Assembly: GCA_947628025.1 (NCBI GenBank)
Contig: CANQYH010000036.1
Location: 1 to 16,008 of the forward strand
Origin: an uncultured Lachnospiraceae bacterium
Lineage (GTDB): Bacteria; Bacillota; Clostridia; Lachnospirales; Lachnospiraceae
DNA: 16,008 bases
Direction: 5' to 3'
Position 1 is the stretch's first letter; each line of letters opens with the position of its first letter. The translations under genes were made by a program, and so were the position numbers. Positions 6,833-13,116 of this stretch are shown one piece after another. The notes under the pieces were generated by a model. The model worked only from the letters and a program-made list of their open reading frames with translations, did not search any database and had not been told where the DNA came from.

Positions 6833-7144
6833 ATGAAAAAAAGCGAACCGATGTCGGAGAGCTACTATTATATTCTGCTCTGCCTGGCAAAAGGGGCGAA
6901 TCACGGTTATGGGATCATGCAGATGACGAAAACATTGTCGCAGGGCGACGTGGTCATCGGTTCCGGGACCATGTACGGGGCTACGGACAACATGATGAAA
7001 AAGGGCTGGATCCGTGAAATTCGATCCGATGGACCAGGGTTGGAGCGGCGCAGGCTTTATCAGCTGACCGGCGAGGGCAGGGAGGCGCTGCGGACGGAGA
7101 TCGCGCGGCTTCGGCGGATGCTGGATAACGCGGAGGAGGTGTAG
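6833..7144 (+). CDS. PadR family transcriptional regulator
   Basis: A 103-residue winged-helix regulator of the short (PadR-s2-like) type. The conserved opening ESYYYILLCLAKGANHGYGIM (about 9-29) includes the HGYGI motif. This is followed by GSGTMYGATDNMMKKGWI (recognition helix and turn), the wing with RRRLYQLTGEG (72-82), and a short C-terminal helix for dimer formation. Such proteins usually repress a neighbouring membrane protein or exporter gene and are released by small hydrophobic ligands. The start is ATG 6833, with AGGAGGAGG five bases upstream; longer in-frame starts lie before the promoter. The downstream DUF2812 gene begins three bases after the stop, with its ribosome site GGAGGAGGT inside the padR end, so the two are translationally coupled. 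The tandem repeat in the promoter points to autoregulation. Confidence 0.92.
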   Translation: MKKSEPMSESYYYILLCLAKGANHGYGIMQMTKTLSQGDVVIGSGTMYGATDNMMKKGWIREIRSDGPGLERRRLYQLTGEGREALRTEIARLRRMLDNAEEV

Positions 7145-7147
7145 AAG

Positions 7148-8047
7148 ATGGCGATGGAATACAGGACTTCATACAGGGCGTATACGGTGTGGAATTACCG
7201 TCAGGAGATCGAGGATCTGAACCGGGCTTCGGAGCAGGGCTGGCAGCTGGTGCGCGGCGGCTGCTTTCACAGCCGATTCGTGAAAGATCCGGACGTGCGC
7301 TTCCGTTACCAGATGGACTGGCGGAACGTGGAGGATATGGGGCGGTATATCGAGACGTTCCGGGAGCAGGGCTGGGAGTATATCAATTCCACGTTCAACC
7401 ACTGGCATTATTTCCGCAAGTTTTACGATCCGGCGCTGAAAGAGGAGGACTATGAGATCATTACCGACCGGGAGTCGCTGCTGGCGATGCGGCGCCGCTG
7501 GTCGCGGATGCTTTTGGCCATCGGGGCGGCCGTGCTGGTATATACGCTGGTATGCGGCGTACAGGCGGTCCGGACGCCGAATCTGCCCTGGCTGCTGCAG
7601 ATACTGCTCCTTTTGGCGGTGTGCGCGTTTCTACTGAGAGGCGGACTGCTCATGCGGGATCCGGACGCCAGCCGCCGCGGGGACCGGGGGCTGCTGCGGG
7701 CATATCTTCTGATCCTCCCTCTGGGATGGGCGGCGGTGATGCTTCTTTTGTACCTGCGGCCGCATTTTGTCACAAACGCGAGGACGGAGGAATTGACCGA
7801 ACCGTACGTCAATGAGCGCTGGATGGACTTTGAGGTATATTATCCGGATCATTATTACCTGGATCTGGACCTGAGCGCGGACGCGCCGTTTACATTCTCG
7901 ATCGTGAACGACGCGGGGGAGACCGTGTATACCGTCACCGGGACGGAAATCCATGAGGAGAATGTCCGGCTCCGGCTCGACCGGCGGTGGTACTGGTTTT
8001 CTTCTTCCTGCGGCGGCGCGTTTGAGCTGGATGTCCGTCTGGACTGA
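7148..8047 (+). CDS. DUF2812 domain-containing membrane protein
   Basis: A 299-residue protein with an N-terminal DUF2812 domain (about 5-105; segments GWQLVRGGCFHSRF and GWEYINSTFNHWHYFR are two related halves, each with a Gly-Trp turn). Three membrane helices follow (about 121-141, 147-168 and 183-203), then a C-terminal domain of about 95 residues predicted to be outside the cell. That domain is rich in Tyr, Asp and beta-prone stretches (for example YYPDHYYLDLDLS, TFSIVNDAGETVYTVTG). DUF2812 proteins are commonly found beside PadR regulators in Firmicutes, as here; their biochemical role is not known. Spacing to padR (3 bases) and the strong ribosome site within padR indicate co-expression. 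The ATG at 7154 is an alternative start but is less well spaced. The C-terminal domain resembles a small beta sandwich, which is only a guess. Confidence 0.88.
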   Translation: MAMEYRTSYRAYTVWNYRQEIEDLNRASEQGWQLVRGGCFHSRFVKDPDVRFRYQMDWRNVEDMGRYIETFREQGWEYINSTFNHWHYFRKFYDPALKEEDYEIITDRESLLAMRRRWSRMLLAIGAAVLVYTLVCGVQAVRTPNLPWLLQILLLLAVCAFLLRGGLLMRDPDASRRGDRGLLRAYLLILPLGWAAVMLLLYLRPHFVTNARTEELTEPYVNERWMDFEVYYPDHYYLDLDLSADAPFTFSIVNDAGETVYTVTGTEIHEENVRLRLDRRWYWFSSSCGGAFELDVRLD

Positions 8048-8111
8048 GACGCGGCAGGGACGGGTCCGGCGTGTTTGCAAAGGGCAATGGAGCGGAATTG
8101 GATCATGAGAG

Positions 8112-8153
8112 ATCCTTCTGAGATGCGGAAACGTCTCAGAGGGATTTTCTTTT
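8112..8153 (+). terminator. Intrinsic terminator after the DUF2812 gene
   Basis: ATCCTTCTGAGA (8112-8123) pairs with TCTCAGAGGGAT (8134-8145), with one T-G pair and a 10-base loop, followed by TTTCTTTT. It closes the padR cassette. Its T-rich tail runs directly into the dispersed element copy 2. Confidence 0.83.
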
Positions 8154-8183
8154 GTGCAGAAGATCGTGCAGAAAAAGGATTGT
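8141..8183 (+). repeat. Dispersed intergenic element, copy 2
   Basis: A gap-free match to 6646-6688 (34 of 43 bases). Here an exact internal direct repeat, GTGCAGAA, occurs at 12-base spacing (about 8154-8161 and 8166-8173). The copy ends in the -35 box of the flavodoxin promoter, so its centre occupies the region just upstream of RNA polymerase's -35 contact. Confidence 0.6.
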
Positions 8184-8208
8184 TTTCACCGGCCGCAGGC
8201 ATTATAAT
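8180..8208 (+). promoter_or_regulatory. Promoter of the flavodoxin operon
   Basis: TTGTTT (8180-8185), a 17-base spacer and a consensus TATAAT (8203-8208). The start codon is 48 bases downstream of the -10 box. Confidence 0.75.
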
Positions 8209-8255
8209 GGATGCGGAATCACAGGAAAACGCAGACTGCGCGGAGGGCGATGTGA

Positions 8256-8744
8256 ATGAAGACTTTGGTCGTTTATTTTTCCCTGGAAGGGAACACGAAA
8301 TGGGCCGCGGAGCGGATCGCGGCGGAGCTGGGAGCGGATATCCTGGCGCTGGAACCGAAAGCGGCATATCCGGATAAGGGATTTAAGAAATATTTCTGGG
8401 GCGGCAAAAGTTCGGTGATGAAAGAAGCGCCGGAGCTGGAACCCTATAAGGTAAAAACGGCGGATTACGGGCAGATCGTGCTGGCCGCTCCCGTCTGGGC
8501 GGGCAACTTTGCGCCGCCGCTGCGGACGTTTCTGCAGTTGGAGGACCTGTCCGGAAAGAGCCTGGCGCTGGTGACCTGCAGCGGGGGAGGCAGCCCTGCA
8601 AAAGCGTTTGCGAATCTGAAAGAACTTCTGCAGGTTTCGGGAGAGATCCCGACCCTGTGGCTGGTTGATCCGAAATCGAAGCAGGACCCGAAGAACGAGA
8701 CGGCGATCCGGGAATTCTGCGGACGGCTGGGCGCGCAGAAATAG
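8256..8744 (+). CDS. Flavodoxin family protein
   Basis: A 162-residue single-domain flavoprotein, the usual flavodoxin size. The N-terminal strand and FMN phosphate loop read LVVYFSLEGNTKWAAERI (4-21), in the position of the family's T/S-x-T-G-N-T signature. Hydrophobic strands with flavin-ring loops follow: QIVLAAPVWAGNFAPP (73-88), including a Trp-Gly pair that would flank the isoalloxazine ring, and LALVTCSGGGSP (103-114). It likely carries one or two electrons, or acts as a small quinone/NAD(P)H-type flavoprotein; the partner is unknown. The start has GGAGGG eight bases upstream. It is the first gene of a probable three-gene operon, and the PfkB kinase follows after 30 bases. The link between a flavodoxin and a sugar kinase is not explained by any pathway I recognise. 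Confidence 0.9.
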   Translation: MKTLVVYFSLEGNTKWAAERIAAELGADILALEPKAAYPDKGFKKYFWGGKSSVMKEAPELEPYKVKTADYGQIVLAAPVWAGNFAPPLRTFLQLEDLSGKSLALVTCSGGGSPAKAFANLKELLQVSGEIPTLWLVDPKSKQDPKNETAIREFCGRLGAQK

Positions 8745-8774
8745 ACCCGCGCCGCGGAGAGAGGGACGGACCGT

Positions 8775-9731
8775 ATGAAGAAAGACATTACGATCATCGG
8801 GAACGCCGTCGTCGACGTTCTGGCCGGTCCCGTGTCGCCGGAGGTATTTGAGACCGGTTCCCAGGCGGTGCGGGAGACGAGGCTGTCGTTCGGCGGGGAC
8901 GCGCTGAATGAGGCGGTGATCCTGTCCCGGTTCGGGAAACGGGCGGAGCTGATCTCCAAGGTGGGCCGGGACGAGGCCGGGGTCCAGGTGCTGCGTTTTT
9001 TGCGGGAGTCAGGGCTTTCGGCGGACAGCGTTATCGTGGATCCGCAGACCGCCACATCGGTCAATATCGTGCTGGTCGACGGGCGCGGGGAACGGTATTT
9101 TCTGACGGATCCCTGCGGGAGCCAAAGGAGGCTGGCGAAGCCGGAGGTGCGGCCGTACCTGGCGGACGCGGCGGGGATCGTCAGCTTCGCGAGCCTGTTT
9201 GTGTCGCCGCTTCTGGACATCCCGGCCATGACGCGGCTGTTTGAAGAGATCAAGAGGACTCCGGGCAGGATCCTGGCGGCCGATCTGACGAAAGCGAAGC
9301 GGGGCGAGACCCTGTCGGATCTGCGTGGGCTTCTGCCCTATGTGGATTATATTTTTCCGAACGAGGAAGAAATCGCGCTTCTGACGGGAGAGAGCGATCC
9401 GTTCGTCAACGCGGGATTTTTATTGGAGGCGGGCGTCTCCTGCGCGGCTGTCAAGTTGGGGAGCCGGGGTTGTCTGCTCCGGACGCGGGACGGGCACGAA
9501 TGGATCCCCGCGTATCCGGTGAAAGAGTGCGTCGATACCACGGGCGCCGGGGACAGTTTTGCCGCCGGCTTTTTGTGGGCGCTGTCGGAGGGAATGCCGC
9601 TGCGGGAGTGCGGTTATTTCGCGTGCGCGGCGGCTTCCTGCGCGGTGGAGCGGATGGGAGCAACGGACGGGATCGTTTCTTTGGAAGAGCCGATGAAGCG
9701 GTTCCGAAAGATGCTCCGGTCCGGAGTCTGA
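8775..9731 (+). CDS. PfkB family carbohydrate (or nucleoside) kinase
   Basis: A 318-residue ribokinase-fold enzyme that transfers phosphate from ATP to a sugar or nucleoside. Visible signatures are the opening IIGNAVVDVLAG (7-18), the substrate-binding FGGDALNEAVILSRFG (39-54; Asp replaces the more common Ala of GGA), and the second PfkB signature DTTGAGDSFAAGFL (254-267), with catalytic Asp260 and the GAGD anion hole. Length and motif order are typical. Substrate specificity cannot be read from these motifs; fructose-, ribose-, adenosine- or ketogluconate-type members all look alike here. The start has GGGACGGA upstream (a weak ribosome site), perhaps helped by coupling to the flavodoxin gene 30 bases before. 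The next gene begins 61 bases after the stop, with no terminator between. Confidence 0.92.
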   Translation: MKKDITIIGNAVVDVLAGPVSPEVFETGSQAVRETRLSFGGDALNEAVILSRFGKRAELISKVGRDEAGVQVLRFLRESGLSADSVIVDPQTATSVNIVLVDGRGERYFLTDPCGSQRRLAKPEVRPYLADAAGIVSFASLFVSPLLDIPAMTRLFEEIKRTPGRILAADLTKAKRGETLSDLRGLLPYVDYIFPNEEEIALLTGESDPFVNAGFLLEAGVSCAAVKLGSRGCLLRTRDGHEWIPAYPVKECVDTTGAGDSFAAGFLWALSEGMPLRECGYFACAAASCAVERMGATDGIVSLEEPMKRFRKMLRSGV

Positions 9732-9792
9732 CGGAGATCTGCGGAACCGGATCCTGGGCAGGAATGAAGAGAATGGGGAGGCGGACGGCGAC

Positions 9793-11391
9793 ATGAACGG
9801 ATACGATCTTTTGCTGACGGTTTTGCTGGCGGTATGCACGGTCCTTATGACCAGGCTGCAGTTTAGCGGCGCCATATGGGGGAGTTATACGGAAAATTAT
9901 TTCCGGCCGTTCGGATGGTCCGCCCTGCTGCTCTTTTTGGTCCTCCTGCCGCTTTTTTACTGCCTGATCGTCTGGGCGGAGCCGAAGCTGAGAAAAGGGA
10001 TTGCTGCGCTTTCCCGCGAGGACAGGGAAGACGGCCGGACGCGGAAGATCGTATTCTGGACGGCGGCGATCGCGGCGGCCTGGCTGCCGTATTATCTGTC
10101 ATATTATCCGGGAGGCGTTTATTCGGATACGGTCGCGTCGCTGATCTATCATTTTTCCCATAGCAGGACGAACCGTCACCCGTTTCTTTATAATACGCTG
10201 ATCGGTCTGGCCGTTCGCTGCGGCGGGGCGCTCGGAAAAGACGTAACCTGGTCCATGGGACTGTTTCTGGCTGTGCAGATGCTCCTTTTGGAAGCGGAGA
10301 TCCTGTATTTCCTCCATTGGATGCTGGAAAAAGGGATTGACCGCAGGCTGCGGCGGATGATCCTGCTGGTACTGGTCTTCTGGCCGCTTGTGCCGCTTTA
10401 CGGCATTTCGATCTGGAAAGATACCCCGTTTTGCATGGCGGTGCTTTTCTGGAGCATTTCTCTGACGGATCTCTATTTGAATATCCGGGACCAGGTCTGG
10501 GATCCCCAAACGGTCCTGCGGTTTATGGCGGGAGCGTTTCTGACGGCGTTTACGAGGAACAACGGCATCTACGTCGTCTGGTTCAGCGCGGCGGTGTTTG
10601 CAGCGGCGTACTGCAGGAAAAAATTCCCGAAAAAGGCGCTGATTTTTTGCTGCGTGCTTTTTACGGCGGCGGCCTCTGCGGTGATCCAGGGGCCGGTATA
10701 CCGGCGGATCGGCGTGGAACAGACGGACATGGCGGAAAATCTGGGGATTCCCCTGCAGCAGATCGGGGCGGCCGTCGCTTACGGCGGGAATATCCGGGAG
10801 GAACAGATGGAGCGTCTCAGCCGTTTTCTGCCGCCGGAGCAGGTGAAAGAGCATTACACGCCGGGACTGGCGGATCATTTGAAATGGGACGCGGGGCTGG
10901 ATCCTGCGTATCTGTCGGAGCATATGGGAGAGTTTTGGGACTTATGGCTGCACCTGGGGCTCCAGAATCCCCGGATCTACGCGGAAGCGTATCTTCTGGA
11001 AACGGCGGGATTCTGGGACGTTGGCGTGGCTACCGGGGACGCCTATGTGCAGACGTATGTCTGGAACAATACGTTCGGGATCACGCAGACGGATCTGTTT
11101 GAAAAATGGTTCGGCTTTTCGTTCCGGCATCTTGTGGATCCGAAGCATTATATCAGCGGCGCCTGGTTTTTCTGGATCTTCTTCGTCTGCCTGATCATGG
11201 TGATGAAGCGCTATGGGTGGAGAAAATGTTATCTTTTTACGCCGCAGATGGGAGTCTGGCTGACCGTAATGATCGCGACTCCCGCCGCGTCCAGCCTGCG
11301 GTACATTGCGCCGCTGCTCTTTACGCTTCCGTTCGCACTGATCTGGCCGGTCCTGCTTCAGCGGGAGCAGGAGGCGGCCGGCTGCCGTTAG
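9793..11391 (+). CDS. DUF6020 family multispanning membrane protein (GT-C-like)
   Basis: A 532-residue integral membrane protein with about ten or more hydrophobic helices (for example 4-20, 42-61, 85-105, 153-176, 187-206, 211-228, and C-terminal ones near 460-475 and 490-525). Between helices three and four lies YYPGGVYSDTVASL (104-117) and then NRHPFLYNTLIG (127-138), a pattern I associate with the DUF6020 family of Clostridia and Actinobacteria. WKDTPF (208-213) is another recurring segment. An acidic residue in the first outer loop (Asp112), followed by a conserved His-Pro, is reminiscent of GT-C glycosyltransferases such as PMT/ArnT types, but a transferase role is inference. The start is preceded by GGGGAGG 11 bases upstream. 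It is the last gene of the flavodoxin-pfkB operon; no hairpin terminator follows, only the dispersed element and the next promoter. Confidence 0.8.
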   Translation: MNGYDLLLTVLLAVCTVLMTRLQFSGAIWGSYTENYFRPFGWSALLLFLVLLPLFYCLIVWAEPKLRKGIAALSREDREDGRTRKIVFWTAAIAAAWLPYYLSYYPGGVYSDTVASLIYHFSHSRTNRHPFLYNTLIGLAVRCGGALGKDVTWSMGLFLAVQMLLLEAEILYFLHWMLEKGIDRRLRRMILLVLVFWPLVPLYGISIWKDTPFCMAVLFWSISLTDLYLNIRDQVWDPQTVLRFMAGAFLTAFTRNNGIYVVWFSAAVFAAAYCRKKFPKKALIFCCVLFTAAASAVIQGPVYRRIGVEQTDMAENLGIPLQQIGAAVAYGGNIREEQMERLSRFLPPEQVKEHYTPGLADHLKWDAGLDPAYLSEHMGEFWDLWLHLGLQNPRIYAEAYLLETAGFWDVGVATGDAYVQTYVWNNTFGITQTDLFEKWFGFSFRHLVDPKHYISGAWFFWIFFVCLIMVMKRYGWRKCYLFTPQMGVWLTVMIATPAASSLRYIAPLLFTLPFALIWPVLLQREQEAAGCR

Positions 11392-11408
11392 CGGGATCTT
11401 ATCGTAAA

Positions 11409-11430
11409 TTTGTACGGCAGATTGCGGGAA
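11409..11430 (+). repeat. Dispersed intergenic element, copy 3 (shorter)
   Basis: TTTGTACGGCAGAT (11409-11422) is identical to copy 1. It continues as TGCGGGAA, which fits the GTGCGGAA of copy 1 if two bases are missing. The start of the copy lies 50 bases before TATAAT at 11459; in copy 2 the same distance is 52, which becomes equal after allowing for those two bases. Confidence 0.5.
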
Positions 11431-11436
11431 ATGTTT

Positions 11437-11464
11437 TTGCATTTCTTTCGAATTGTGATATAAT
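11437..11464 (+). promoter_or_regulatory. Promoter of the lipid kinase-ispF-cysS gene group
   Basis: TTGCAT (11437-11442), a 16-base spacer and a consensus TATAAT (11459-11464), with TG at 11456-11457 as an extended -10. It is 72 bases before the first start codon. Confidence 0.78.
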
Positions 11465-11535
11465 CGTTAAGATATATTCTGCATGACGGCCGGAAATATA
11501 GGAAGATCATCAAATGGATATAGTGGGAGGCGGCT

Positions 11536-12459
11536 ATGTACCATTTTATCATAAATCCCAATGCCAGCGGGGGGAAAGGAAGCAAGGTCTGGCAGCGGGT
11601 CGAGAAAGAACTGTCGCGGCGGGGGATCGAATATGAAGCGTACCTGACCCGGGAAAGCGGTGACGCGAAGAAGAAAGCGGCGGAGCTGACGGACGGGCGG
11701 AAAGAACCGTTTACGATCGTGGCGGTCGGCGGCGACGGTACGGTCAACGAGGTGGTGGACGGACTGCTGTCGTCCGGTCCGGTGACGCTGGGATACGTCC
11801 CGGCCGGTTCCGGAAACGACCTGGCCAGAAGCCTGCGCCTGCCGAAGAAGCCGGAGAAGTGCCTGCAAAAGATCTTAAACGCCGGGAACCGGAAACTGCT
11901 GGATTACGGGATCATCGCGTACGGGGAACGGTCGGGACACCGACGGTTCATGGTCAGTTCCGGCATCGGTATGGACGCGGCGGTCTGCGAGGAGATCCAT
12001 CGCCTGCGCGCGAAGAAAGGGATCGGGAAAGTGCATTTGAACCGCTGGAGGTACCTGGTGATCGGCGTCCGGCAGTTATGGAAAGCGAAGCCCGTCAAGG
12101 GGTACCTGCTCCTGGACGGGACGAAAAAAGTGGAATTTGACCATATTTATTTTGTATCTGCGCATATTCATCCCTATGAGGGCGGCGGATTCAAGTTTGC
12201 GCCGGACGCGGATCCCTGCGACGGGAAGCTGACGCTGCGGGTGATCCACCAGGACAGGAAGCTGCTGCTGGTCCCCATCCTTTTGGGAGCGCTGCGCGGG
12301 AGCCGGAAAAATTACCGCGGGTCCAGGATCTACAGCTGCCAGGAGGCGGAGATCCATGTGGAGAGGCCGATGCCGGTGCATATGGACGGAGAGAGCTGTA
12401 TGCGCCAGCAGGAGATCCAGCTGCGCTGCATCCCGCGGAAAGTGCGGATGATCGTGTGA
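11536..12459 (+). CDS. Diacylglycerol/lipid kinase family protein (YegS/DagK-like)
   Basis: A 307-residue soluble kinase of the DagK/sphingosine kinase/NAD kinase fold, which would phosphorylate diacylglycerol or another lipid at the membrane surface for phospholipid recycling. Signatures are FIINPNASGGKG (4-15), the nucleotide-binding VGGDGTVNEVVDGL (64-77) and YVPAGSGNDLARSL (87-100). The C-terminal beta domain includes HIHPYEGGGFKFAPDADPCDGKL, the region that in the family ends in a catalytic Asp. Length is normal. The start has GGGAGG five bases upstream and a strong promoter. The ispF gene follows after 33 bases without a terminator, so the two are probably co-transcribed. Lipid specificity is not readable from the sequence. 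Confidence 0.92.
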   Translation: MYHFIINPNASGGKGSKVWQRVEKELSRRGIEYEAYLTRESGDAKKKAAELTDGRKEPFTIVAVGGDGTVNEVVDGLLSSGPVTLGYVPAGSGNDLARSLRLPKKPEKCLQKILNAGNRKLLDYGIIAYGERSGHRRFMVSSGIGMDAAVCEEIHRLRAKKGIGKVHLNRWRYLVIGVRQLWKAKPVKGYLLLDGTKKVEFDHIYFVSAHIHPYEGGGFKFAPDADPCDGKLTLRVIHQDRKLLLVPILLGALRGSRKNYRGSRIYSCQEAEIHVERPMPVHMDGESCMRQQEIQLRCIPRKVRMIV

Positions 12460-12492
12460 GATACGGTATCCGAAAAGGAAAGGAACGACGGC

Positions 12493-13032
12493 ATGAGGAT
12501 CGGACAGGGATATGACGTACACCGCCTGACGGAGGGGCGGGATCTGATACTGGGAGGCGTGAAGATCCCTTATGAGAAAGGGCTTCTGGGACATTCGGAC
12601 GCGGACGTGCTGGTCCATGCGGTGATGGACGCGCTTTTGGGCGCCGCGGCGCTGGGCGACATCGGACAGCATTTTCCGGATACGGACCCGGCCTACGAGG
12701 GGATCTCCAGCCTGGAGTTATTGCGGCGCGTGGGCGGCCTTTTGGAAGAAAAAGGATATGTGATCGAGAATATCGATTCGACGGTCATTGCGCAGCGGCC
12801 GAAGCTGGCGGCCTACCGCCCGCGGATGGCGGAGAATATTGCCGCTGCATTGGGAATATCGGCGGAACAGGTCAGCGTTAAGGCTACGACGGAAGAGGGG
12901 CTGGGCTTCAGCGGCCGCGGCGAGGGGATCGCCGCCCAGGCGGTGGCGCTTCTGGTTTCGCCGGGGGATTTTGGCGGCGACCGGATGGTCCCGGACCGCT
13001 GCGCGTTTTGTCCCGGCTGCGGCGGGACGTGA
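12493..13032 (+). CDS. ispF: 2-C-methyl-D-erythritol 2,4-cyclodiphosphate synthase
   Basis: This enzyme of the MEP (non-mevalonate) isoprenoid pathway cyclises CDP-methylerythritol phosphate to the cyclodiphosphate, releasing CMP, and works as a trimer. The metal ligands are visible: Asp8 and His10 in GQGYDVH and His42 in HSDADVLVHAVMDALLG. DIGQHFPDTDP (56-66) and KATTEEGLGFSGRGEGIAAQA (130-150) are the family signatures for phosphate and cytidine binding. The normal protein ends near residue 155-158. This one continues for about 24 residues with a tail containing CAFCPGC (170-176). The start has GGAAAGGA eight bases upstream. It follows the lipid kinase by 33 bases and precedes cysS by 84; ispF beside cysS is a common arrangement in Firmicutes and other bacteria. 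Confidence 0.97.
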   Translation: MRIGQGYDVHRLTEGRDLILGGVKIPYEKGLLGHSDADVLVHAVMDALLGAAALGDIGQHFPDTDPAYEGISSLELLRRVGGLLEEKGYVIENIDSTVIAQRPKLAAYRPRMAENIAAALGISAEQVSVKATTEEGLGFSGRGEGIAAQAVALLVSPGDFGGDRMVPDRCAFCPGCGGT

Positions 13033-13116
13033 ACAAAGCAGAGTGAAAATGGGTTTATTGCGGCTGAGCCGGGATGCGATTGGTGATAGGATTAAATGCC
13101 AGGAAAGGATCGAACT

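Noticed and set aside
13033..13116. T-box leader or separate promoter for cysS
   Set aside because: The 84-base gap is too short for a T-box, shows no T-box sequence or terminator hairpin, and no -35/-10 pair with proper spacing is convincing.
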